NCBI RefSeq assembly: GCF_036967215.1
Contig: NZ_CP146016.1
Span: 2,171,337-2,235,336 of the forward strand
Direction: 5' to 3'
DNA length: 64,000 nucleotides
Source of the DNA: Sulfolobus tengchongensis
Lineage (GTDB): Archaea > Thermoproteota > Thermoprotei_A > Sulfolobales > Sulfolobaceae
Under the pieces are notes generated by a model. It was not told where the DNA came from. It worked only from the letters and a program-made list of their open reading frames with translations, and did not search any database. The position numbers and the translations under genes were made by a program. The first letter of the stretch is position 1; each line of letters opens with the position of its first letter. Below, piece after piece: positions 1-9,436 of the stretch.

Positions 1-33
1 AATGCTTATATTAATAAAAAATTCTAGAAATTC

Positions 34-696
34 TCATAAAATTTGAGGATAAACATAGCTCCTACACAAACCCTTTTTTAAACAAAGTTGGAAGAAGCAT
101 TCTATTGATTGCCTACCCTTAAGTCCCAATTCTTTCCCGTATTGACTAATCTTACCTTTAGATTCTTGCAAAGCAGCGGATTCTCTAATTACAACTTTAA
201 TCTTAGAAAGAACGTCATCATTTAGCCTTAATGATCCTATTAAACTTATGACTATTGGGAGGTCGCCACAATTATCCCTCCATGCCTGATCCAATGAAAT
301 ATTATAGTCATCATAACTTATTCTTGCATCGCCACTTATACATATTTCTTCCCTGACTATTTCTATCGGATTCTTATAATTTGTTAACATTTTAAATAGA
401 TAGTATTCTGTAGAATTTGAACTATTGATACATATTTTTGATATTTTATCACTTATAGTTTTTAAGCCAATTTTGTTTACTACAAAGGCACCATTACTAA
501 TAAATTTTATATTATCAAAGAAAATAGATAGAGGCAAGGGTACGTAGGCTAAATCTAAATCTTTTAATTTAAATTTAAGTTCATCCTCTTTTACACGTAC
601 TAATTCTAGATGTACGTTTCTCTTTATCTCATTATCTAATATTGGTCTTATAGCTTCTAATTCTCTTTCGTTTACGTAACCTAAAGTCAGTTTCAC
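34..696 (-). CDS. MqnA/MqnD-like protein, periplasmic-binding-protein fold
   Basis: 220 aa, no signal peptide, so probably cytosolic. The N-terminal start, a central block with DLAYVPLPLS, and a C-terminal block with GDARISYDD followed by AWRDNCGDLP resemble the MqnA/MqnD menaquinone-biosynthesis superfamily, in which a binding-protein fold became an enzyme of the futalosine route. The family match is by pattern and the substrate is unknown. It is transcribed divergently from the flavoprotein gene at 770 across a 73-bp gap. A UbiA prenyltransferase follows nearby, which would suit quinone synthesis, but Sulfolobales make mainly benzothiophene quinones, so a classical menaquinone role is not assumed. 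Confidence 0.6.
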   Translation of the reverse strand: MKLTLGYVNERELEAIRPILDNEIKRNVHLELVRVKEDELKFKLKDLDLAYVPLPLSIFFDNIKFISNGAFVVNKIGLKTISDKISKICINSSNSTEYYLFKMLTNYKNPIEIVREEICISGDARISYDDYNISLDQAWRDNCGDLPIVISLIGSLRLNDDVLSKIKVVIRESAALQESKGKISQYGKELGLKGRQSIECFFQLCLKKGLCRSYVYPQIL

Positions 697-769
697 GTAA
701 TAGAACTTTAACTGAAGCGTTATTTTAACTTATCTTTTAAAGGAGATATGTGAATTAATAACTCGTAAC

Positions 770-1672
770 ATGGCAAATGCAAAGGTAATAATCGCAGGGG
801 CAGGATACGCAGGGCTAAATACCTATTACGAATTAGATAATAAGATATCTAGAATATTAATAGCTGACAAAGCGCAGTTTATGTTCTATACTGCATATTT
901 ACAACGTCTTATATTTAATAGGAATATACGATATATTGCAAATATAAGATTAGATGTAATAGATAAGATAAAAGAAATAGATTTTGAAAGGAAAGTAATA
1001 AAAACCAAAGGTGGAGCCGAAATACAAGGAGATAAACTGGTTTTAGCATTAGGTTGTAAAAGAGAAAAACAACTAGATTTCATAAGTAGAATATTAACAA
1101 AAGATAAAATATCACTAGGTGTTGAGAACTACCTTGATGAATACTTGGGCATCCAACTAGCTTTTTACCTTAAGAAATTAAATAAAGATGTCTCATATAA
1201 TGGGCTACTCTTAAAATGGTTAGGAAATAATATAAGTAATGCAATATTAGCATTATTGGAAAAATATAAGATAAAAGTTTCTGAGAAATCTGAAGACGTA
1301 CTCCCTACTTGCGAACCAAATGATGTAGTAGGCGAATTTTTACAAGTAAATGATAAGTTAGAGTATAAAGATGGAATATATGTAATAGGGGATATGGTTA
1401 AAAATTATCCTAAATTAGGAGAATTAGCAATGAGAGAAGGAATATATGTAGGAAAATTATTATCTAAAAAAGTTAATGAAAGCTTTAAACCGATTTACAT
1501 TAACATTATAGATACTGGTAATGGTGAAGCTATACATATAAGATCTAATTTGCCGTGGAGCGGAAATTTAGTAAGTGTTAAGGTATCAAAGATAAGAAGT
1601 ATAATGAAACGATTCATAGAAAGGTATTATATTATCAGAAAAGGAAAAATGGGAATACTTTATTATTTATAG
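770..1672 (+). CDS. Reduced NDH-2-like FAD-dependent oxidoreductase
   Basis: 300 aa, clearly shorter than type II NADH dehydrogenases or sulfide:quinone reductases (about 400 aa). The N-terminus has an FAD Rossmann motif, GAGYAG at residues 10-15, and the C-terminal part has the family's second FAD contact, YVIGDM. The middle, where a second GxGxxG would bind NAD(P)H, instead reads GVENYLDEYLG, so nicotinamide binding is doubtful. An AAAGGAGAT ribosome-binding sequence lies about 20 nt before the ATG; the ATG and GTG between them run straight into stops. A role in quinone redox chemistry is inference from neighbours. Confidence 0.65.
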   Translation: MANAKVIIAGAGYAGLNTYYELDNKISRILIADKAQFMFYTAYLQRLIFNRNIRYIANIRLDVIDKIKEIDFERKVIKTKGGAEIQGDKLVLALGCKREKQLDFISRILTKDKISLGVENYLDEYLGIQLAFYLKKLNKDVSYNGLLLKWLGNNISNAILALLEKYKIKVSEKSEDVLPTCEPNDVVGEFLQVNDKLEYKDGIYVIGDMVKNYPKLGELAMREGIYVGKLLSKKVNESFKPIYINIIDTGNGEAIHIRSNLPWSGNLVSVKVSKIRSIMKRFIERYYIIRKGKMGILYYL

Positions 1673-1677
1673 GAGAT

Positions 1678-1738
1678 ATCCAGGGACCTTGGGGGGAATA
1701 TCAAGGGGCTCCTCTCATTTGTCCTAAGGTCCCTGGAT
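1678..1738. repeat. Perfect 13-bp inverted repeat between convergent genes
   Basis: ATCCAGGGACCTT at 1678-1690 is exactly complementary to AAGGTCCCTGGAT at 1726-1738, with a 35-nt G-rich and C-rich loop. It lies between the ends of the flavoprotein and ubiA genes and is much more GC-rich than its surroundings. It could be a two-way terminator or RNA end-structure, or a relic of a small repeat element; a partly similar sequence precedes pibD. Confidence 0.6.
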
Positions 1739-1779
1739 ACCTCTAAATTACTTTTGTATTAGGGGGTTTTAACTTTTTC

Positions 1780-2688
1780 CTAAAATGGTATACCTAGTAC
1801 GACATCTATATCAACTCCTAGACCTAAAACAATAGATGAATAAATATTATAATAGAATGCTTTACCAAAATTATTTTTCTGCGATGCTAAATAATAAGCA
1901 TAAGCCATTATAAGACCATGTATGATAGTTGCCACTATTGCTATAGGACCTAATCTATAATATAAATCACCTGCAAGATCAAGAACAACAGAGAGCAATT
2001 GATTAAGTCCCGCGAAAGTCAAAGCCTTATCTCCTAATAACACTGCAAAACTGTGTAGTCCCATCTCCTTATCAAACTTAGCATCAGGGATATGATTATA
2101 TAGATCAAAGCCCACAGCCCATAATATCGTGCCAATCACGAAAAACCAAGGAACTCTTAGCAATATCTGACTTAACGAATCGTAATATAACCCTAGTGCT
2201 GCTACTGCACCACTGAATACAGCTAAACCTTGAATAGATGCTAAATGATAATTTGCAAATGCGGTATACCTTTTCATATAAGGATATGTCATCACTATTA
2301 AAGCCACAATAGGGGACAAAACAAATGCCCAAATGTTAACAAAATACGCAGTAACAAAGAATAGAACAAGCGAAGTAACTATCATCACTTTAGCCTCATT
2401 TATTTTTATTGCACCTGTTACTAAAGGCCTATTCCTAGTTCTCGGGTTCTTAGCGTCTATATCAACGTCAGCTAAATTATCGTTAGTCATACCCGCAGCT
2501 CTTAAGAAGAATAATGCAAAAAAAATCAATATCATGGTTGAAACTGGTGGAACTCCCCTGATTGCTACGAAGGCGCCTAAATATGCCATTGGTAAACTGA
2601 AAAATGTCTGCTCTATCCTTAGGAATTTCATAATTATGTAAAACTTGTTTTTCGTATTCTTGTTTAATCCGCCAGGATCCCAACTCAC
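1780..2688 (-). CDS. UbiA-family prenyltransferase
   Basis: 302 aa integral membrane protein with about eight hydrophobic segments. It has the first Asp-rich motif NDNLADVD (residues 69-76), which binds the Mg-diphosphate of the prenyl donor, and a second Asp region, DLYNHIPDAKFD, near residue 195. Members attach isoprenoid chains to aromatic or quinone precursors (UbiA, MenA) or to glycerol phosphate. The spacing resembles the 4-hydroxybenzoate/quinone branch, so quinone tailing is the favoured reading. Its GTG start overlaps the stop of the upstream cimA-like gene (GTGA), so the two are translationally coupled. Confidence 0.85.
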   Translation of the reverse strand: MSWDPGGLNKNTKNKFYIIMKFLRIEQTFFSLPMAYLGAFVAIRGVPPVSTMILIFFALFFLRAAGMTNDNLADVDIDAKNPRTRNRPLVTGAIKINEAKVMIVTSLVLFFVTAYFVNIWAFVLSPIVALIVMTYPYMKRYTAFANYHLASIQGLAVFSGAVAALGLYYDSLSQILLRVPWFFVIGTILWAVGFDLYNHIPDAKFDKEMGLHSFAVLLGDKALTFAGLNQLLSVVLDLAGDLYYRLGPIAIVATIIHGLIMAYAYYLASQKNNFGKAFYYNIYSSIVLGLGVDIDVVLGIPF

Positions 2689-4265
2689 GTAATATATTTA
2701 TCAGGAAGCACTTTTAATGTCTTCTTTAATTGAAGGTAATAGTCTAACCCATCTATTAACGCCATGACAGATGCCTCTACGACACTCTTAGATACTCCCT
2801 CAGTTCTCCAATTTATTTTGCCATCAGTAAATTCTATTGTAACTCTTACTACGCTCTCCGTATTCTTAATCTCACTAGGCAATATTACTCTATAGTCTAT
2901 TAATTTTACATCACTAATTTCTGGATATACTCTTTGAAGAGCCATCCTCAATGCCTTATCTATTGCATTAACTGGACCTACGCCTTCCGCAACTTCAAGT
3001 TGTGAGTTAACCTTAACTATTCCTATTGAAAGACCGCTATTTTCGTTTATAACCTTCCAATATTCCACATTTATGTAATTCTCGTACATGTTTAGTTCTC
3101 TCAAAGTAATCAGTATGGCGGAAGCTGGACCTACATCAAAGCTATAACCTTTAGTCTCTAATTCTTTAATTTTATTTAGTGCTCTCTTAAGTCTTTCATC
3201 TTTCTTATCAACAACTATCCCTATTTTTTGTAAATATGACACTAGGTTAGCAGTTCCAGATAATTCCGAAATTACAAACTTTCTATCATTTCCTACTAAT
3301 GAAGGATCAATGTGCTCATATGCTCTGGGAACTTTCATTACAGCGTCTACATGCACACCAGCTTTGTGAGCAAATGCGTTATCGCCAACATAAGGTTGAT
3401 AGGGATTAGGAGGTAATCCTAGGATTTCATATATTAGTCTCGAAACCTCACGTAACTTCTTTAAACTCTCTCTTCCATTTAATACGTTAAATCCCATCTT
3501 TAACATCAATGTCGGTATTATTTGTACTAGATCTGCATTACCAGTTCTCTCTCCTATTCCGTTTATCGTACCTTGGACATGCCTTACACCTGCCTTTACA
3601 GCCATTAAAGCGTTCGCAACTCCACAACCTATATCATTATGCGTATGAACACCCAATTTTACATTTAATATTTCCCTAACTTTTTTAGTAATCTCAAAAA
3701 TCTCGAATGGGGGAGTACCACCATTTGTATCCGCTAGAGCAATTACATCAGCTCCGGCTGCCTCTGCAGTCTTAATTACCTCAATAGCATATTCTGGATC
3801 TTCTTTAAATCCTTGGTAGAAATGTTCTGCATCAAATATTACTTTAAGTCCATGAGATTTGAGGTACTTTATACTATCATATACAATATCTAGATTCTCT
3901 TGCTTAGTTACTTTTAAAACCTCAGTCACATGAAGGGACCAAGATTTACCAAATATTACAGCAACATCGACATCCGCTTTTATTATACTATTTAGGCTAG
4001 TATCTTCATTAACGCTACTATCTTTTCTTTTTGTACTTCCGAATGCAGCTATTTTAGCTTTGGATAAACTATACTTTTTTATCTCTTTGAAGAACTCCTC
4101 GTCTTTAGGATTAGATCCTGGCCATCCTCCCTCGATGTAGTCGACACCAAGCTCATCTAACATCAGCGCTATCTTAATTTTATCATTTAGAGTAAAAGAT
4201 ATATTTGCGCCTTGTGAACCATCTCTTAATGTTGTATCCAGAACCTCAACAGATTTCTTGAACAC
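2685..4265 (-). CDS. cimA: (R)-citramalate/isopropylmalate synthase-family protein, CimA type
   Basis: 526 aa, the length of the two-domain CimA/LeuA family. TLRDGSQG (residues 12-19) opens the TIM barrel with the catalytic Arg and metal-binding Asp, and HTHND later supplies metal-binding His residues. The C-terminal 150 residues form the LeuA allosteric-type domain. It is expected to condense acetyl-CoA with a 2-oxoacid. The N-terminal GGWPGSNPKDEEFF stretch matches the CimA (citramalate) branch better than LeuA or homocitrate synthase. It starts with GTG and is the first gene of a two-gene unit with ubiA. The product could feed isoleucine synthesis; the link to the prenyltransferase is unexplained. 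Confidence 0.8.
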   Translation of the reverse strand: MFKKSVEVLDTTLRDGSQGANISFTLNDKIKIALMLDELGVDYIEGGWPGSNPKDEEFFKEIKKYSLSKAKIAAFGSTKRKDSSVNEDTSLNSIIKADVDVAVIFGKSWSLHVTEVLKVTKQENLDIVYDSIKYLKSHGLKVIFDAEHFYQGFKEDPEYAIEVIKTAEAAGADVIALADTNGGTPPFEIFEITKKVREILNVKLGVHTHNDIGCGVANALMAVKAGVRHVQGTINGIGERTGNADLVQIIPTLMLKMGFNVLNGRESLKKLREVSRLIYEILGLPPNPYQPYVGDNAFAHKAGVHVDAVMKVPRAYEHIDPSLVGNDRKFVISELSGTANLVSYLQKIGIVVDKKDERLKRALNKIKELETKGYSFDVGPASAILITLRELNMYENYINVEYWKVINENSGLSIGIVKVNSQLEVAEGVGPVNAIDKALRMALQRVYPEISDVKLIDYRVILPSEIKNTESVVRVTIEFTDGKINWRTEGVSKSVVEASVMALIDGLDYYLQLKKTLKVLPDKYIT

Positions 4266-4284
4266 CAGACATAGGTGAAAAAAT

Positions 4285-4860
4285 ATGGGAAGGTTTAAAA
4301 GTTTTCATGATAATAGTAGAAAATCATATTTCATTTTTGGCGCTATAATGTTAATAATCTTTTTAATAGTAACACTCCTTTTCTTAGAAATTCCAAACTA
4401 CTTTCCCAATTATAAGTATATCAATAATGTTTACGGTAGCAATCTCAAGCTACTTGTGATACCTGCCGGTGTAGGTATTAATGTAATAAACGTCACTATA
4501 AATAATTTTAATAACACACTAATAGCATTTGTCAAGAATTCGTCTATAGTAAATATTACAGTTATAAATAATGAGGGTATTACTATAGCCAATCAGCAGG
4601 GATATTTAGGAATAAAATTGAGAAATGGTTCATACAAAATATTCTTGGTAAATCTAGGAGACAATACGGCTCACATAGTATTTGATTATGGTGTGTTTAA
4701 CTATAATTTAATCTCTTCTTTCTACTCATCACTGAGTTTACTAAAAGTAATATATGAAATTATAATGGCAGGGAGTATCGTATTAGGACTATACTCTATG
4801 ATAAGAGGAATCGCACGAGGAAGTAAATTAATCAAAGGGCAAAAATCAAGAAAGTACTGA
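4285..4860 (+). CDS. Membrane-anchored protein with extracellular Asn-rich domain, unknown function
   Basis: 191 aa. One hydrophobic helix lies at about residues 16-38 and a second near residues 150-172; the segment between is rich in Asn, Val and Ile (NVTINNFNNT-like), typical of an extracytoplasmic beta domain with potential N-glycosylation sites. A short basic tail follows. I recognise no family. It starts 19 bp from the divergent cimA-like gene and its 3' end overlaps the convergent binding-protein gene by 15 bp. Confidence 0.6.
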   Translation: MGRFKSFHDNSRKSYFIFGAIMLIIFLIVTLLFLEIPNYFPNYKYINNVYGSNLKLLVIPAGVGINVINVTINNFNNTLIAFVKNSSIVNITVINNEGITIANQQGYLGIKLRNGSYKIFLVNLGDNTAHIVFDYGVFNYNLISSFYSSLSLLKVIYEIIMAGSIVLGLYSMIRGIARGSKLIKGQKSRKY

Positions 4861-5655
4861 TTTTAACCATAACAGTGTATCGGTTATAAAACTAGGACCC
4901 ATATGAGCAAGATAATCCCCTTTGGATAGAATTATACGTTTACTTAGTAATGAAACTAAGCCTCGCTTCTGCAAAATATTAAAAAATCGCTCTTTCTCGT
5001 ATTCTGTGAGTCTCTTCGGCTCGTAAATGATAATGTCTGGATCTCTTTCTAAAATTTCCTTATCTTTAGGTGTAAAGTAAGCTTCTGAAATATCGTCAAA
5101 AATGTTAGTGCCCCCAACAAGCGAGATACCATCACTGATATGAGTAGGGAAACCTACTGTTATAGGACCACCTAGATCTAACTCAACGTAAACCTTAATT
5201 TTCTTATCACGAGCAACTCTAAGATTGTATATAACTTCGTATAGATTGTAATACAATTTTCTCGCTCTGTTAAAAACACCTAATACATTACCGATTAGCA
5301 GGATATTATTCAATATCCCAGAAATATTAACTGGAACAGGTAAAGGATATAAATTAAATCCCAAATTTATTAATTTTTTCGTAAGTTCTTTTTGAGCTCC
5401 TCCAGTAGTGAAAATTATATCAGGTTTAATTTGCTCTAAAAGCTCAACATTTACATGAGTATAACTCCCTATTTTAAGAACCTTCTTAGCTTCACTTGGT
5501 CTATAACTAAAGGCGTCAGTCGCGACAATCTTATCCCCTAAACCTAAAAGAAACACTGTTTCAGTAGAGGCTGGATCTAGGCTAACTATTTTATTAATAG
5601 GCCTTATAACTGTAACATAGTCGTCTAAAAACTGATTATAAACTCTCACATTCAC
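4846..5655 (-). CDS. BtuF-like cobalamin/iron-chelate binding-fold protein lacking a signal peptide
   Basis: 269 aa. The sequence IVSLDPASTETVFLLGLGDKIVATD near residue 25 and the later KIGSYTHVNVELLEQIKPDII are the hallmark blocks of the class III substrate-binding fold used by BtuF/FhuD proteins. There is no N-terminal signal sequence or lipobox, so the protein is probably cytosolic. No permease or ATPase partner is adjacent. The next gene on the same strand is the cobalamin enzyme CbiG, so a role in corrinoid handling is a reasonable inference, not a demonstrated one. Confidence 0.7.
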   Translation of the reverse strand: MNVRVYNQFLDDYVTVIRPINKIVSLDPASTETVFLLGLGDKIVATDAFSYRPSEAKKVLKIGSYTHVNVELLEQIKPDIIFTTGGAQKELTKKLINLGFNLYPLPVPVNISGILNNILLIGNVLGVFNRARKLYYNLYEVIYNLRVARDKKIKVYVELDLGGPITVGFPTHISDGISLVGGTNIFDDISEAYFTPKDKEILERDPDIIIYEPKRLTEYEKERFFNILQKRGLVSLLSKRIILSKGDYLAHMGPSFITDTLLWLKSVLS

Positions 5656-5711
5656 ATCTATCCTTTTAGATTACCTAAAAATAAAATATTAAAGTACTGA
5701 TATATCTATTC

Positions 5712-6635
5712 CTAATTCTTAACACCTAAGCAAGTCATAACTCCAAAGGCCCTTTTTACCTCCCTTAATAGAACCTTTACGCCTATTTTTTCCAGTAAGG
5801 TGTTACATGAATAGAAGTCCTCCGCTTCATTTACGTATACGATACTGGACGAATAATATTTTGCTAATTGATCTAATTTTTTATCATTTCTCAGATATTG
5901 TGGAACTACTATATAATCAACCCTATTATTTAGGATGTAAAGAGATTTTAATGTCATCTTAATTGAATATACTAGAACTTCTAAAGGAGTTGATTCCAAA
6001 TATCTTAAACCTACGTATATACCAGCTGGTATTAAAATGAAATTGTTATTGATAGTGTTATAGCTCTTGATTATATAGCTACTATTAGCAGCATTAGTGA
6101 GTATCAAATCGGCATCCCTTTCATCCTTAACTACGTTGTATCCCTCATACACTGTATAATGGCCCTCATAGGAGTCCACGTATATATTAATTTTGCCATC
6201 TTTTACTAACTTCCGATTTAGCGAACTTGCTATTTTATAATTATAGTTGGATATAGATAAACCATTAAGCCAACTAAACTCCTCTACGCTGTATAATCCT
6301 TTAACACCAGTGGGTGTTGTCAATATTAAATTAGAACCTAAGGAATCAGCCAAAAAACTAGCTAATAGGGATCCGCCTAAGTGTTCTTTAGTTAAAGGTA
6401 TAACCGAACTCCCATCTTGTACTACGTTTATTATAATTTTATTATGAAATTTTCTAAAATATTTTCTTATAGTATAATTAATAGAATTTACAGAAATTAT
6501 AATATCCGGTTCATAATTTACAATTGGATAACCAAGCTCATTAAATAAGTTTCTTATCTGCATTACAAGATTCTTATTAATACCATCTACTAGGACCTTG
6601 GATACATACAACGCATATAATATTTTTAAAAACAC
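5712..6635 (-). CDS. cbiG: Cobalt-precorrin-5A hydrolase-like protein (CbiG)
   Basis: About 307 aa from the chosen GTG at 6635, which lies 17 nt after the pibD stop; the open frame continues to 6734 but that part overlaps pibD and lacks similarity. The central QDGSSVIPLTKEHLGGSLLA block followed by ILTTPTGVKGLYSV is the CbiG signature (GHLGGAN and T-A-T-D-x-x-G in relatives). The C-terminal part with IPAGIYVGLRYL matches the CbiG C-terminal domain. In the anaerobic cobalamin pathway CbiG opens the delta-lactone ring. Other cobalamin genes are not in this window. Confidence 0.8.
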   Translation of the reverse strand: MFLKILYALYVSKVLVDGINKNLVMQIRNLFNELGYPIVNYEPDIIISVNSINYTIRKYFRKFHNKIIINVVQDGSSVIPLTKEHLGGSLLASFLADSLGSNLILTTPTGVKGLYSVEEFSWLNGLSISNYNYKIASSLNRKLVKDGKINIYVDSYEGHYTVYEGYNVVKDERDADLILTNAANSSYIIKSYNTINNNFILIPAGIYVGLRYLESTPLEVLVYSIKMTLKSLYILNNRVDYIVVPQYLRNDKKLDQLAKYYSSSIVYVNEAEDFYSCNTLLEKIGVKVLLREVKRAFGVMTCLGVKN

Positions 6636-6652
6636 CTTTTTAATCTTAATTA

Positions 6653-7363
6653 CTAAAAAGGAAATCCTATGATTAGCGATAACACATAGCCAGCTAACAT
6701 AAAGGGAATAACTGGAATACCCCATGTTACCCATATATAAGTTTCCTCTGAAATTTTTCCTTCTCTGACTAATTTTGCATAATATTCTCTCCAGTATTTG
6801 TCATCCTCTTCAACAGAAAAATACTCTCTTAATATTACTGAACCGTCTTCCCTTATTTCTGTTAAAGGAAATAAAAATTTCGAATTAATAAAATCTTTTA
6901 TCTTAACCCTTCTTGCAGAAAGTGCAAAAATAATTCTCTTTGAAAAAGGAAGATTTTTAACATATCTGTAATACTTAACAAAGTTCAGCATACTAAAAAT
7001 AAGAATTATAATTGATGAGTATAAAACAATTATTAAAGGTTCTAATCCAATAACTGAAAAATTACTGGGAATCAAGGGAAAAACTGATGCATTAGCTAGA
7101 CTAAGAATCAAGTTTAGAAATAAATCTGCACCACCCATCAAGGATAATTTATATAAAATGAAAAATAACACGTTAGTAATTATAAATGAATATATATATA
7201 TAGGAAGAAATAAGTAATGGATATTAGCAATTATAAATAAAGACAAAAAGGAATAGTATATCCAAATTTTCGGATCAACTTCCCTATATTTTATATCTAA
7301 AATAGAAGTATGAACGAGCATTATTAGAGAAAGCAAAATTTGCATTAAATATATGATGGTCAC
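6653..7363 (-). CDS. pibD: Class III prepilin/preflagellin peptidase PibD
   Basis: 236 aa polytopic membrane aspartic peptidase. The two catalytic residues are Asp23, in DIKYREVD, and Asp80, in GGAD; these are the residue numbers known for the Sulfolobus enzyme, which supports the GTG start at 7363. PibD cleaves class III signal peptides of archaella, adhesive pili, UV-inducible pili and sugar-binding proteins. A large cytosolic loop (about residues 130-215) is rich in charged residues. No substrate gene lies nearby. A GC-rich, possibly structured segment lies immediately upstream. Confidence 0.92.
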   Translation of the reverse strand: MTIIYLMQILLSLIMLVHTSILDIKYREVDPKIWIYYSFLSLFIIANIHYLFLPIYIYSFIITNVLFFILYKLSLMGGADLFLNLILSLANASVFPLIPSNFSVIGLEPLIIVLYSSIIILIFSMLNFVKYYRYVKNLPFSKRIIFALSARRVKIKDFINSKFLFPLTEIREDGSVILREYFSVEEDDKYWREYYAKLVREGKISEETYIWVTWGIPVIPFMLAGYVLSLIIGFPF

Positions 7364-7774
<411 letters not shown>

Positions 7775-7897
7775 GTAAGTAGATAAATGAGAGTTGGTTA
7801 ATTAATTTTTCTTCTGCCTTTTACCTTAGGATATCGTAAATAGTTCACATATGTAATAGGCTAATTTTATTTAGCTGACACGCAAGCTATTGATAAT

Positions 7898-9127
7898 ATG
7901 ATAATTACAGCGCTAATTGTTATTATAATCACTTATGGGCTTATAATTTCTAGAGGTGTAACTAGAATCCCGCCTTGGGCTTCCATGTTTTTTGGAGGTA
8001 TTCTGATGATAGTTCTAGGAGTTATCACTCCAGAGGAGGCAATACAGGCCGTGAATATGGATGTTATATTATTTCTTATCACACTTTTTGTGTTTGCGTC
8101 AGCATTAGAAGTTTCAGGATTTTTAAAACTGCTCGCATATAAAATCATAGAAAGATATAAAGAACCAAAAAAAGTTTTATTTTACATACTTTTGTATTCT
8201 GGTTTACTTTCTAACTTAGTTACAAATGACGGAGTATCGGCAAGTTGGACTCCAGTAATTTTAGAACTAAGTAGAAACATGGGTATATCAGAGCTTCCAT
8301 TTCTTTACGCACTTGCTATAGGAGTTACTGTTGGTAGTGTTATAATGCCTACAGGGAATCCACAAAATTTATTGATAGCGTTGGAATCTGGTGTTAAAAA
8401 TCCGTTTATTGAGTTTGCAAAATACCTAATCTTGCCTACTGTAATTAGTCTTATAGTTGCTTATTTTATACTTTATAGAATGTTTAAAAAATCACTATTG
8501 CAAAAAAATATAAATAATGTAATAAACGAAAATGAGATAGACTTTGATAGAAGACTTGGTTATTTCTCATTGGCTTTACTTATGATTAGTGTGATTCTCT
8601 TTTTTACTTTAAGTTTCTTTAGAATAGATATATTATTGGGTTCTCTAGTTACATCTTCAATATTACTTCTTATCACACAGAAGCGGAGAGAGATTGTCAG
8701 GAGAATGGATTGGTCTACCATATTATTTTTCATTGGATTGTTTATATTCACTGAGGGAATATTAAAGTCAGGGATAATAAAATATATATTTATGTACTTA
8801 CCTCCGCCAGATAATGTCGCGAGTATAATGATCGTAAGTATCTTATTAAGTCAAGTGTTAAGTAACGTTCCATTAGTAGCCATATACATACCAATAATGA
8901 TTTCTCATGGAAATACTAGTGTAATAGACTGGCTCGCGCTAGCTGCGGGTAGTACCATAGCAGGTAATTTCACTATATTAGGGGCTGCTAGTAACGTAAT
9001 TATATCTGAAGCCTCTGAAAGTAGAGGTGGAAGAGGTTTTAATTTTATAGAATTTATGAGATATACTGTTCCAATACTGATACCAAATGCAATTATTATT
9101 TACGTATTTTTAGTCTTTCTCAGATAA
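7898..9127 (+). CDS. ArsB/NhaD/SLC13-type ion permease
   Basis: 409 aa with roughly ten to eleven hydrophobic helices and no soluble domain. The early TRIPPWASMFFGGI stretch, NLVTNDGVSA near residue 110, VIMPTGNPQN near residue 150 and a matching second-half SNVPLVAIYIP are typical of the ion transporter superfamily, with duplicated re-entrant T/S-N-x-P regions. Members export arsenite or move sodium, sulfate or dicarboxylates; the substrate cannot be chosen here. No arsR or arsA gene is adjacent. It is monocistronic, and its 3' end overlaps the convergent 85-aa gene by 18 bp. Confidence 0.75.
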   Translation: MIITALIVIIITYGLIISRGVTRIPPWASMFFGGILMIVLGVITPEEAIQAVNMDVILFLITLFVFASALEVSGFLKLLAYKIIERYKEPKKVLFYILLYSGLLSNLVTNDGVSASWTPVILELSRNMGISELPFLYALAIGVTVGSVIMPTGNPQNLLIALESGVKNPFIEFAKYLILPTVISLIVAYFILYRMFKKSLLQKNINNVINENEIDFDRRLGYFSLALLMISVILFFTLSFFRIDILLGSLVTSSILLLITQKRREIVRRMDWSTILFFIGLFIFTEGILKSGIIKYIFMYLPPPDNVASIMIVSILLSQVLSNVPLVAIYIPIMISHGNTSVIDWLALAAGSTIAGNFTILGAASNVIISEASESRGGRGFNFIEFMRYTVPILIPNAIIIYVFLVFLR

Positions 9128-9367
9128 AGGGTTTTCAGGTATTTTTACTATTACGACATAGCCCTCTTTAAATTGACCCATATCAGGATCTATATCTATT
9201 ATCTCTATCCTATCTTCTGCGTTTGACAAATTAAAGATTTTTACTTTTAATCCCTTATATACACTCCTGGCTTCTCTTAACGCTCTTTCGGCGTCTTCAT
9301 AATCTTTACTATAGTGATACACTGCAGCTTCTTGTAAAGACACTAACGTACCTAAAAATGAACGCAT
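9110..9367 (-). CDS. Small conserved-looking protein of unknown function
   Basis: 85 aa. The first 45 residues form a Glu/Arg-rich amphipathic helical region (SLQEAAVYHYSKDYEDAERA, recalling a TPR-like helix pair). The second half is predicted beta, with acidic turns. No family recognised. Its 3' end overlaps the convergent permease gene by 18 bp. Confidence 0.5.
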   Translation of the reverse strand: MRSFLGTLVSLQEAAVYHYSKDYEDAERALREARSVYKGLKVKIFNLSNAEDRIEIIDIDPDMGQFKEGYVVIVKIPENPLSEKD

Positions 9368-9436
9368 TACGGTGTATTATTTATCCCTATTGGTTATAAA
9401 TCTTAGCAACATACAGCAAATATAATTGACAGTGGC

